Shown: positions 1-5,423, counted from the stretch's first letter. The stretch is DNA of 6,164 nucleotides from Ruminococcaceae bacterium UBA1244 (GCA_002308635.1 DBWG01000036.1:6580-12743), one strand, 5' to 3'. Made by a program: numbers and translations. The notes: generated by a model not told the origin, from the letters alone.

Positions 1-269
1 TGTTCGTCAGGCTGTTCATATTCCGATGACTCCTGTTCGTCAAAAGCTTCTGAGGAAGATATTTGTCCGTTTTCTTCTCCGGAAGCAGTCTCAGACGCAG
101 CAGACTCTGTAAGAGAGCTTTCGCTTTCAGACTGCTGAAATATTTCAGAATTCTGAACAGCACCAGGAGCTGTATCTAAAACTGCACTTTTCACTTTGTC
201 CGAACATCCTCCGGCAGCAAGCAGTGCAGTAATGATAATTGTTCCAACAACGATCCTATAAGGTTTCAT
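1..269 (-). CDS. Putative lipoprotein with Ser/Glu-rich linker, partial (C-terminus outside window)
   Basis: This reading frame starts at the ATG at 269-267 and stays open for 89 codons to the window edge. The N-terminus reads MKPYRIVVGT, then a hydrophobic stretch and LAAGGC, which fits a lipoprotein signal peptide with Cys22 as the lipidated residue. The lipobox is slightly atypical, with Ala rather than Leu at -3. After the cysteine the protein is rich in Ser, Glu, Gln, Ala and Thr with no fold visible, as in linkers that hold an extracytoplasmic domain away from the membrane. That domain would lie beyond the left edge, so the function cannot be told. An AAGGG ribosome binding site lies 7 nt before the ATG, and a sigma-A-like promoter lies at 310-339. 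The upstream gene ends in its own terminator, so this is probably a separate transcription unit. The lipoprotein call is fairly secure; the role is unknown. Confidence 0.8.
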   Translation of the reverse strand, partial: MKPYRIVVGTIIITALLAAGGCSDKVKSAVLDTAPGAVQNSEIFQQSESESSLTESAASETASGEENGQISSSEAFDEQESSEYEQPDE

Positions 270-309
270 AGTATATCCCTTTCATTACATAATCTGTACA
301 TTACTGTGT

Positions 310-339
310 ATTTTATCACATTTCGCTGCCGTTTTTCAA
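310..339 (-). promoter_or_regulatory. Sigma-A promoter for the lipoprotein gene
   Basis: Read on the minus strand, TTGAAA (339-334) is followed after 18 nt by TAAAAT (315-310). TGA directly precedes the -10 box, giving an extended -10 (TGn). Transcription would start near 303, leaving a leader of about 34 nt before the lipoprotein ATG at 269. The site lies immediately downstream of the preceding gene's terminator, which supports independent transcription. Confidence 0.6.
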
Positions 340-352
340 TGTCACAAATAAT

Positions 353-382
353 AAAAAAACAGGAGGTGTTCCCTCCTGTTTT
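353..382 (-). terminator. Intrinsic terminator of the GFSSQ-repeat membrane protein gene
   Basis: On the minus strand AAAACAGGAGG (382-372) pairs with CCTCCTGTTTT (366-356) around a 5-nt loop. The stem is followed by further T residues (A-run 353-359 on the plus strand). It begins 4 nt after the stop codon of the gene at 387-1235. The plus-strand reading has a weaker T-run, so it works mainly for the minus-strand gene. Confidence 0.9.
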
Positions 383-386
383 AGTA

Positions 387-1235
387 CTAATCATCTAATG
401 ATACTGTATATTCCCTAACAACATTACCGCTGCCGTCCTTATAGCGGTAAATGACCGAGAATTCCCTTACCTTTTTTTCATCCATGATAGTCTGAATACT
501 TCTCTTTAAACTATCCCTCTGAGCCTCTATATTGCGGTCCAACTCATCCAGTTTACTCTGATTCACGTATGCATCCTTAAATATGACCTCAAAGACCATT
601 GTGTCATCGCCTTCGGCATATACGTCTCCGCTGCTGAATTCGTTGCTAAACTTTAGCTGAAGCTGAAAAGCTAAAACTGCCTTCTTTCCGTCTGCGGTAT
701 CGAGAAATTCCCTGACAGACTGCTTTGCAAATACAATATTATATAAAGCAATACCAAATATCACCGCTGCCGCAAGGCTGATAGAAATAATGATAATAAA
801 CTTCTTTTTGCTTTTAGGTCTTTGTATGGTCACGGTATCTACCGAAGAAAAGCCCTGTGAAGAAAAACCCTGTGAAGAAAAACCCTGCGAAGAAAAACCC
901 TGTGAAGAAAAACCCTGTGAAGAAAAACCCTGTGAAGAAAAATCTGACGAAGGATTATACAGCGGTGCATTCTGGTCATAATTATCAAGTGAAGGATCAT
1001 AAAGAGGAGCGTTTGGATCATACTCAGGTTCGGGGTTATATGTGCTGCCGCCGAAGCCTGACTGAGACGATGAATCATTGCCGTTATCGTTAAAGCTCAT
1101 AGAACCGGTGCTGCCGTAACTATCATCCGAACCAAAGCCGCTGTCAAAAGAGCCGCTTGCAAAACCCGAAGATGTTTTTCTTTCAAAATCCGACGACGAT
1201 CTGCCGCCAAATTTAGAATCAAAATCGTTGTTCAT
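387..1235 (-). CDS. Single-pass membrane protein with GFSSQ repeats and DUF4854-like C-terminal domain
   Basis: A 282-residue protein in three parts. Residues 1-140 are low-complexity, rich in Ser, Gly, Phe, Asp and Asn. They include two NAPLY(D/N)PS copies near 75-96 and a run of FSSQG pentapeptides at about 99-131. Residues 141-145 are a basic KSKKK patch before one membrane helix (about 146-169). The last 110 residues form a compact predicted alpha/beta domain with a charged helix (about 226-255) and closing strands (EFSVIYRYKDGSG). This layout resembles DUF4854 proteins of Clostridia; that assignment is from memory of the family pattern and is tentative. The positive patch before the helix predicts a cytoplasmic repeat tail and an external C-terminal domain. 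The ATG at 1235 is preceded by AGGAGG at 8 nt, and a promoter lies at 1278-1306. The gene is monocistronic, ending at a strong terminator. The biochemical role is unknown. Confidence 0.9.
   Translation of the reverse strand: MNNDFDSKFGGRSSSDFERKTSSGFASGSFDSGFGSDDSYGSTGSMSFNDNGNDSSSQSGFGGSTYNPEPEYDPNAPLYDPSLDNYDQNAPLYNPSSDFSSQGFSSQGFSSQGFSSQGFSSQGFSSQGFSSVDTVTIQRPKSKKKFIIIISISLAAAVIFGIALYNIVFAKQSVREFLDTADGKKAVLAFQLQLKFSNEFSSGDVYAEGDDTMVFEVIFKDAYVNQSKLDELDRNIEAQRDSLKRSIQTIMDEKKVREFSVIYRYKDGSGNVVREYTVSLDD
841..945 (-). repeat. Seven 15-bp in-frame tandem repeats encoding FSSQG
   Basis: On the plus strand the unit is TGTGAAGAAAAACCC. Seven adjacent units fill 841-945; the middle ones are identical or differ at one base (TGC for TGT at 886-888), while the edge units have diverged (ACCGAAGAAAAGCCC first, ending AATCT last). 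Each unit encodes one GFSSQ pentapeptide on the minus strand. The near-identity at DNA level suggests recent expansion by slippage or recombination, and length variation between strains would keep the frame. Confidence 0.95.
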
Positions 1236-1277
1236 TTTTTGAGCCTCCTGTTATATTTTATTGTCACTGCCTCGTAC

Positions 1278-1306
1278 ATTGTAACATAGAAACATTTTAA
1301 AATCAA
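1278..1306 (-). promoter_or_regulatory. Sigma-A promoter for the GFSSQ-repeat protein gene
   Basis: On the minus strand TTGATT (1306-1301) and TACAAT (1283-1278) are separated by 17 nt. The start site would be near 1271, giving a leader of about 36 nt that carries AGGAGG (1249-1244). It lies just beyond the terminator of the long noncoding RNA, so the protein gene does not depend on read-through from it. Confidence 0.75.
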
Positions 1307-1339
1307 CACAAAAATAAGGACAGTTTCTTTCAGACACAC

Positions 1340-1372
1340 AAAAAACGGACCCGGCAAACGCTGCCGGATCCG
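1340..1372 (-). terminator. Intrinsic terminator of the long noncoding RNA
   Basis: On the minus strand CGGATCCGGCA (1372-1362) pairs with TGCCGGGTCCG (1356-1346) over 11 bp, including one G-U pair, around a 5-nt loop. Six T residues follow (1345-1340). It is strong and directional. It closes a transcription unit with no protein gene between it and the promoter at 2218-2245. Confidence 0.93.
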
Positions 1373-1423
1373 CAAAAATCCAAATGAAGAAACCTAAGAC
1401 ATTAAAGCTATAACTTTACCATC

Positions 1424-1512
1424 GGACTCATTCCTAACAATCAATCTCATGATTAAAAAGGCTCATAGTAACGAACCGTAAAATCTGCGGGTATTACATG
1501 GGACTCATTCCT
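1424..1512 (-). repeat. Two copies of AGGAATGAGTCC in the 3' domain of the long RNA
   Basis: On the minus strand the 12-nt sequence AGGAATGAGTCC occurs at 1512-1501 and again at 1435-1424, with start points 77 nt apart. Both copies are in the last 180 nt of the RNA and flank a segment with its own short pairings. Two exact 12-mers so close together suggest a repeated structural or binding element. Confidence 0.85.
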
Positions 1513-2217
1513 TATCCTGAAATTCTATATAGAAAACTGCCAACAGTTATGATCCTATCACAAACCGAAACGCATACGGCAGAAGATCTGTTCGCCAACT
1601 GCCTCAAGCAAAAACTCTTAATGCTCCGCTCACAAGCTGACCGTTGTGTCAGCCCGCATGAAATCGACAGATAATCAAAATCACACGAAGCTTTCGGTTC
1701 ATAACGGAGGAAACGTCTTGTTCAGCCTCTCAGACACCATTCCCCTATGGACTAAGGGACAATCCCCGTGTGTCGGCGGTTGCGGCAGAAGCTGAGACGC
1801 TGCTGCCCTATATTCAATTGTGAGATTCAAAAAGTCAGATACCCTGCTGCCGGAGTGAAACGAAAGAATTGATATCGGCAGCGTGACCGTCATCGTCGGG
1901 CTTCTTCATACAATTCAAAGACCTTTCCGAACTCACAGCATAAACAGCTATACTAAAAGTGACATCCGACCGGAGCCGTTTCAAAAAACGGAGCAGACGA
2001 AGCTCAAACTCATCAAAAGTTCTGTTCTTAATCTGTCTTATCCTTGTTGAAGACACTGCACCAAGAGGCGCAGTCAAAAATCTGACAAACCGGTTCTATT
2101 TCGCCCATCGGAGCTTGCCTCCCTTCAGTGGATTTGATCAAGAAGAGCCGATCCCTCAAACCGAGACCTGTTCAGCAACACTTTCTTTCTTGCTTGCTCT
2201 TTCTTTATCTTGATTAT

Positions 2218-2245
2218 ATTATACCACGTATTTATGAAATGTCAA
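2218..2245 (-). promoter_or_regulatory. Very strong sigma-A promoter with extended -10 and A/T-rich upstream DNA, driving the long RNA
   Basis: On the minus strand a perfect TTGACA (2245-2240) is followed after 16 nt by a perfect TATAAT (2223-2218), with TGG just before it (extended -10). Upstream of -35, about 2246-2290 is almost pure A and T with phased A-runs, like the UP element of stable-RNA promoters. The predicted start is near 2211. No protein gene follows. The stretch 2246-2412 between this and the opposite-facing promoter contains nothing else I can name. Confidence 0.9.
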
Positions 2246-2412
2246 TAGTTTTTTTGAACTTTTTTAAAAATTTCTATATTTTTTCTATGGTATTTGAATG
2301 TATTTTTGGCAGATATCTGTATATTCCGGAAGCTTTATCACATCCTGTGCTCAGGAATGTCCCAGCCGGTCAGACGCTTTCATAATGAGACCGCTTTTCG
2401 GCAAAGTTTTTG

Positions 2413-2441
2413 TTGACTTATTATTAAAAGTATCGTACAAT
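2413..2441 (+). promoter_or_regulatory. Sigma-A promoter for the DUF1292 gene
   Basis: TTGACT (2413-2418) and TACAAT (2436-2441) are separated by exactly 17 nt. The start would be near 2448, giving a leader of about 31 nt with the ribosome binding site AAGGAG at 2464-2469. Confidence 0.8.
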
Positions 2442-2478
2442 GATATTAAATTCTATCAATACTAAGGAGTGTTTATTA

Positions 2479-2790
2479 ATGAGCAGCACAGAAAACGAAG
2501 ATATCTTTGACGCAAACCTTATCTCACTGGTCGATGAAGACGGTAATGAATATGAGTTCGAGATCCTTGATGAGATCGACTATAAGGACGGACACTACTA
2601 CGCCCTTATGCCTTTGTTCGATATGCCGGAAGATGGCATAGATTCCGAAAGCACATATATGATCTTTGAAGCAGTCGAGGATGAAAACGGCGATCCTCAG
2701 CTTGCGGAGATCGAGGATGATGAGCTTCTTGACGAGATCGCTGAGATCTTTGAGGCAAATTTTGACGCTGAACCCGAGGATGAAGAATAA
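2479..2790 (+). CDS. DUF1292 family small acidic protein
   Basis: A 103-residue, strongly acidic protein with no membrane segment or signal peptide, so cytoplasmic. The N-terminal half has the DUF1292 pattern (the family of Bacillus YrzB): ISLVDEDGNEYEFEILDEID, then a YYALMP strand and an acidic turn before MIFEAVEDENGD. The C-terminus is a helix rich in Glu and Asp (ELLDEIAEIFEANFD). DUF1292 proteins are widespread in Firmicutes and have no established biochemical function. The ATG at 2479 is chosen because AAGGAG ends 9 nt before it; a frame extension to an ATG at 2440 would begin inside the -10 box (2436-2441), before the expected transcription start. No clear hairpin follows the stop. The 6S promoter begins 29 nt later, so some read-through into the 6S gene is possible. 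The family call is confident; the role is unknown. Confidence 0.92.
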   Translation: MSSTENEDIFDANLISLVDEDGNEYEFEILDEIDYKDGHYYALMPLFDMPEDGIDSESTYMIFEAVEDENGDPQLAEIEDDELLDEIAEIFEANFDAEPEDEE

Positions 2791-2819
2791 AAAAATTTAA
2801 GAAAAAATAAAAAATACTC

Positions 2820-2882
2820 TTGATTTTTTTCGTCCTATATTATATAATAAATTCAACGGGAACAGATAAATTTGTTTATAAT
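2820..2882 (+). promoter_or_regulatory. Tandem promoters of the 6S RNA gene
   Basis: The distal promoter has TTGATT (2820-2825), a 17-nt spacer and TATAAT (2843-2848), predicting a start near 2855 and an RNA with a leader of about 30 nt. A second perfect TATAAT at 2877-2882 has only a weak -35 (TTCAAC 2852-2857, 19-nt spacer). It would start transcription near 2889, close to the base of the 6S stem. Two promoters giving a long precursor and a short form would parallel E. coli ssrS. The distal promoter is well supported; the proximal one is weaker. Confidence 0.7.
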
Positions 2883-2883
2883 T

Positions 2884-3083
2884 TCTGCCCAACTCGTTGC
2901 ATGCGTCTTTATAACCCTACAACTTTTTTAAAGGGAGCTCGTCTCCTGCAGCGGACTTCAGACCTCCCGCACCGGCTTCGGGCCGATGTGGACGAAGGGA
3001 GTATGAAACTTCAGGGAGAGCACCCACCTGCTACTTCTCGTAGGCAGGTTATTTCAGACGCAGACGGTTGGGTGGATTTTTTT
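2884..3083 (+). ncRNA. ssrS: 6S RNA
   Basis: 6S RNA binds the housekeeping RNA polymerase holoenzyme by imitating an open promoter and lowers transcription in slow growth. Here about 190-200 nt fold into the expected rod. The base pairs TTCTGCCCAAC-type sequence (2884-2893) with GTTGGGTGGA (3067-3076). Next come CGT with ACG, and GCGTCT with AGACGC. A large asymmetric bubble follows whose 3' side carries a small hairpin (ACCTGC ... GCAGGT, about 3028-3051), as in Firmicute 6S. The apical arm ends in a CGGC-TTCG hairpin (about 2973-2985) flanked by CTCCC/GGGAG pairings. Seven T residues (3077-3083) follow the closing stem, so the stem may itself help terminate. No protein frame across it has a ribosome binding site. 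I assign it on structure and remembered sequence pattern, not on a covariance search. The exact 5' end depends on which promoter is used. Confidence 0.8.
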
Positions 3084-3087
3084 CTTT

Positions 3088-3112
3088 ACGGATCATTGAT
3101 CCGTATTTTTTT
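3088..3112 (+). terminator. Intrinsic terminator after 6S RNA
   Basis: ACGGATC (3088-3094) pairs with GATCCGT (3098-3104) around a 3-nt loop (or a 6-bp stem with a 5-nt loop), followed by A and seven T residues (3106-3112). It backs up the T-run at 3077-3083 and insulates the DUF4358-like gene from 6S transcription. Confidence 0.9.
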
Positions 3113-3154
3113 GCTCAAAATACAAATATTCTCCTAAGTGTTACAATATTGTAG

Positions 3155-3183
3155 TTGAAAAATCCGTACCAAACTCTTATAAT
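3155..3183 (+). promoter_or_regulatory. Sigma-A promoter for the DUF4358-like gene
   Basis: TTGAAA (3155-3160), a 17-nt spacer and a perfect TATAAT (3178-3183). The predicted start is near 3190, about 35 nt before the ATG. Confidence 0.82.
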
Positions 3184-3224
3184 GTATTTGTAATGGATAA
3201 GCGCCCTTATTGCGAGGTGATGCT

Positions 3225-3758
3225 ATGTCAGTAAAAATAACAAAAAACAAGACCCTTCTTACTATTATCGTTATCGGTGTTATCCTTGTCACAGCTATGA
3301 TAGCTATCCTGATAGTTCTTGGCGTACAGAGAAAAAACGCAAGATCTGAGGTCGATGTTACAGCAGACGATCTTACGGCGGAGCAGGTCGTTTCAGGAGT
3401 AATAAAAAAAATGAACTATTCAAATCTGACTCTTATCGAAAACATCAAGGGATATTATGATAATTTCCCGATGGACGCAGTCTCGGATCATGCGCTGTAT
3501 GTTTCCGGAAAATCAGGACCGGAAGTTGAGCTTACCTGTTTCGTCCTCAAGGACGGATACTCCTGCTCGGATATCGAAGCTTCGATAACGGAGCATACAA
3601 ACGAAAAGATATCTCAGGTCTCTGTTCAGGGCTGTTCCGCAAAAGTCAAAGGAAAGTATCCCTATGTATTCGTTGCGATTGCACAGGACAGTGAAAGCGC
3701 CGTAAGCGCATTTGAAACAGTCCTTAATGACAAAAAGCGTGAGCTTGAACAAAATTGA
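3225..3758 (+). CDS. Membrane-anchored DUF4358-like protein
   Basis: A 177-residue protein with a short basic N-terminus (KITKNK), one membrane helix at about residues 10-33 and an external domain from about 45 to 170. The domain follows the pattern I associate with DUF4358: a helix, then IENIKGYYDNFP, a strand DHALYVSGKSG, a conserved-looking ELTCFVLKDG, a long helix ending before the KGKYPYVFVAIAQDSE strand, and a last helix. Most family members are lipoproteins; here a helix replaces the lipobox. Their function is unknown. Two cysteines in the domain (near 105 and 114) plus one near 137 could form a disulfide, which is speculative. The ATG at 3225 has GAGGTG 5 nt upstream. A TTG at 3210 in frame is rejected because it would place the ribosome binding site inside the gene. 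It has its own promoter and terminator and converges with gpmI. Confidence 0.85.
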   Translation: MSVKITKNKTLLTIIVIGVILVTAMIAILIVLGVQRKNARSEVDVTADDLTAEQVVSGVIKKMNYSNLTLIENIKGYYDNFPMDAVSDHALYVSGKSGPEVELTCFVLKDGYSCSDIEASITEHTNEKISQVSVQGCSAKVKGKYPYVFVAIAQDSESAVSAFETVLNDKKRELEQN

Positions 3759-3774
3759 ATAACATATAAAAGAT

Positions 3775-3813
3775 CAAGCACATTCTCCTCAGCGGAAAAT
3801 GTGCTTGTTTTTT
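3775..3813 (+). terminator. Intrinsic terminator between the convergent DUF4358-like gene and gpmI
   Basis: CAAGCACATT (3775-3784) pairs with AATGTGCTTG (3798-3807) over 10 bp. The 13-nt loop can itself form a 3-bp TCC/GGA stem. Six T residues follow at 3808-3813. On the minus strand the same hairpin sits 18 nt after the gpmI stop but is followed only by a broken T-run (ATCTTTTAT), so it may also end gpmI transcription less efficiently. Confidence 0.9.
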
Positions 3814-3824
3814 GTGCTTTTGAA

Positions 3825-5336
3825 TTATTTGATAAGCGTCTTGCCGTCCATTTCTTCGGGCTGTGAAAGTCCGAGGAGCTGGAGCATTGTCGGAGCGATA
3901 TCTGCAAGTCTGCCGCCGTCACGGAGTACGCACGGATGGTTTACTACACAGAACGGAACAAGATTTGTTGTGTGGGCGGTGAACGGCGAACCGTCATCGT
4001 CGATCATTCTGTCAGCGTTGCCGTGGTCGGCTGTAATGAGAGCTATACCGTCCATCTGGGTGATGGCATTTACTACCTGTCCTACACAGTCGTCAACAGC
4101 TTCAACCGCCTTTACGGCAGCCTCAAATACACCTGTGTGACCTACCATGTCACAGTTTGCAAAGTTGAGGATGATAACGTCATACTTGCCGCTGTTTATT
4201 CTTTCAACGGCATTCTTTGTTACCTCATAAGCGCTCATCTCGGGCTGAAGATCATAAGTTGCTACCTTCGGTGAAGGAATAAGGCATCTGTCCTCGCCCT
4301 CGCTTACCTTCTCAACACCGCCGTTGAAGAAGAATGTTACATGAGCATACTTCTCTGTCTCGGCAATTCTGAGCTGTGTCAGACCCTTTGAAGAAATATA
4401 TTCACCGAATGTATTTACGAGTGATTGAGGCTTGAATGCAACCTCTACATTCGGCATCGTAGCGTCATACTGTGTCATGCAGACATAGTTCAGCGGGAAG
4501 AAGCCGTTCCTGCGCTCAAATCCGCTGAAATCGGGATCAACGAATGTACGTGTGATCTCTCTTGCTCTGTCGGGACGGAAGTTGCAGAAGATAACCGAAT
4601 CGCCGGCTTTTATCGTTGCGTTTTCGGCGCATACAACTGGTACAACAAATTCGTCCGTAACGCCGTTTGCATAAGAATCGGCAACAGCCTGTACCGGATC
4701 GTCAGCCTTTACACCCTCGCCGTATACGAGAGCGGCATAAGCCTTTTCTACACGATCCCAGTTTGTGTCACGGTCCATTGCATAGTAACGTCCGGAAACG
4801 GTAGCGATCTTTCCGACACCGATCTCTTCAAGCTTTGCCTTGGCTTCTGACATATAGTCCTTTGCGCTTGAAGGCGGAACGTCACGTCCGTCAAGGAAGG
4901 TGTGGAGATATACATTCTTTACGCCCATTTTCTTAGCCATTTCGATAATGCCGTAGATATGGGTAATGTGGCTGTGAACGCCGCCGGGTGAAAGAAGTCC
5001 CATAACGTGAAGGGCTTTTCCGTCTTCCTTAGCGTTGTTCATAGCCTTTAAGAGTACTTCGTTTTTAAGAACTGAGCCGTCCTTTATCGCCTTGCTTATT
5101 CTTGTAAGCTCCTGATAAACGACACGTCCTGCGCCCATGTTTGTATGTCCGACCTCACTGTTGCCCATCTGTCCGTCAGGAAGACCAACGTCCATACCTG
5201 ATGCTGCGATAAGCGTTGTGGGGTTCTGGGAGAATATCTTCTCCATGTTGGGCTTGTTTGCTTCACGGATGGCATTGCCGAAATTCGTGCCGATGCCGAA
5301 GCCGTCAAGTATCATCAATATCAAAGGCCTTTTCAT
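3825..5336 (-). CDS. gpmI: 2,3-bisphosphoglycerate-independent phosphoglycerate mutase
   Basis: This cytoplasmic glycolytic enzyme interconverts 3-phosphoglycerate and 2-phosphoglycerate through a phosphoserine intermediate and normally needs two Mn2+ ions. The protein is 503 residues, the usual family length of about 510. Visible motifs are the metal-binding Asp in ILDGFG (D11), the catalytic Ser60 in GQMGNSEVGHTNMGAGR, the HSH motif at 121-123, LDGRDVPP (149-154), R183, NFRPDR (252-257), EKYAHVTFFFNGG (328-340), and the second metal set in NCDMVGHTG (D396, H400), ADHGN (D437, H438) and FTAHT (H455). No key residue is missing. The ATG at 5336 is preceded by AGGAGG at 8 nt (5350-5345). It lies 87 nt downstream of tpiA on the same strand, and no promoter or terminator is obvious between them. 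This fits a glycolytic operon such as gap-pgk-tpiA-gpmI; the first two would lie outside the window. Confidence 0.98.
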   Translation of the reverse strand: MKRPLILMILDGFGIGTNFGNAIREANKPNMEKIFSQNPTTLIAASGMDVGLPDGQMGNSEVGHTNMGAGRVVYQELTRISKAIKDGSVLKNEVLLKAMNNAKEDGKALHVMGLLSPGGVHSHITHIYGIIEMAKKMGVKNVYLHTFLDGRDVPPSSAKDYMSEAKAKLEEIGVGKIATVSGRYYAMDRDTNWDRVEKAYAALVYGEGVKADDPVQAVADSYANGVTDEFVVPVVCAENATIKAGDSVIFCNFRPDRAREITRTFVDPDFSGFERRNGFFPLNYVCMTQYDATMPNVEVAFKPQSLVNTFGEYISSKGLTQLRIAETEKYAHVTFFFNGGVEKVSEGEDRCLIPSPKVATYDLQPEMSAYEVTKNAVERINSGKYDVIILNFANCDMVGHTGVFEAAVKAVEAVDDCVGQVVNAITQMDGIALITADHGNADRMIDDDGSPFTAHTTNLVPFCVVNHPCVLRDGGRLADIAPTMLQLLGLSQPEEMDGKTLIK

Positions 5337-5398
5337 TTATTCTGCCTCCTGCTTGTCTTTTGAATTATTTCTGAAGTTTCTGCGTTGTAAATTCGGGT

Positions 5399-5413
5399 GC
5401 GCAGGCTCTGCGC
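5399..5413 (-). other. Small GC-rich hairpin in the tpiA-gpmI spacer
   Basis: In the minus-strand transcript GCGCAG (5413-5408) pairs perfectly with CTGCGC (5404-5399) around a 3-nt loop. It begins 10 nt after the tpiA stop. No T-run follows, so it is not a normal intrinsic terminator. It could protect the 3' end of tpiA mRNA or mark a processing point that sets different levels of the two enzymes; that role is inferred. Confidence 0.5.
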
Positions 5414-5423
5414 CGGTCACGCA

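Larger units (their letters stand above)
1340..2211 (-). ncRNA. Candidate giant structured noncoding RNA, about 870 nt, class not identified
   Basis: This long stretch holds a complete transcription unit without a credible gene. A consensus promoter (2218-2245) predicts a start at about 2211, and an 11-bp terminator ends it at 1340. No frame on either strand has a ribosome binding site or a recognisable protein. The minus-strand RNA is dense in local pairings: AAGAGC 2201-2196 with 2148-2143; AGCAA 2194-2190 with 2178-2174; CTGCGCC 2073-2067 with 2062-2056; CCGTTT 1991-1986 with 1981-1976; CGTCT plus CAGCTT (1799-1789) with AGGCTG (1728-1723) and AGACG (1718-1714), enclosing GACAC/GTGTC (1774-1770/1737-1733) and CCCTTA/TAGGGG (1758-1753/1747-1742); GCTGAC 1653-1648 with 1641-1636. 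Size, ornate folding and isolation resemble GOLLD and ROOL RNAs, the latter first found in rumen Firmicutes. I cannot confirm membership; a new class is possible. The transcription unit is well supported; the class is a guess. Confidence 0.78.

Noticed and set aside
841..945. Possible CRISPR array
   Set aside because: Units are directly adjacent with no spacers, and the repeat is in frame within a good gene.
790..1093. Plus-strand frames encoding repeated EEKPC or KKNPV units, and a second minus-strand frame over the same repeats
   Set aside because: They are out-of-frame or antisense readings of the GFSSQ repeat gene; a 15-bp repeat with no stops is open in several frames by construction.
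1835..2077. 80-codon minus-strand reading frame inside the long RNA region
   Set aside because: It needs a TTG start with no ribosome binding site, resembles no protein I know, and overlaps several stable hairpins. The same goes for the 64-codon frame at 1699-1893.
1340..2211. RNase P RNA, tmRNA, group I or II intron as identity of the long RNA
   Set aside because: I found no tmRNA tag frame or CCA end, no RNase P core motif such as the GAGGAAAGTC-type 5' element, and no intron-encoded protein or recognisable domain V. These were judged by eye and not by covariance search.
1959..2385. Plus-strand frames across the long RNA and its promoter
   Set aside because: No ribosome binding site, no family resemblance, and antisense to a well-defined transcription unit; the second part merely translates A/T-rich promoter DNA.
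2440..2478. Upstream ATG start for the DUF1292 protein
   Set aside because: It overlaps the -10 box (2436-2441) and would precede the predicted transcription start; the ATG at 2479 has a well-spaced AAGGAG.
2820..3137. 105-codon plus-strand reading frame over the 6S region
   Set aside because: It starts within the promoter, has no ribosome binding site, and runs through the paired 6S structure and its terminator.
3799..4850. Several plus-strand frames opposite gpmI
   Set aside because: They are shadows of a gene with every expected catalytic motif and carry no ribosome binding sites or known domains.
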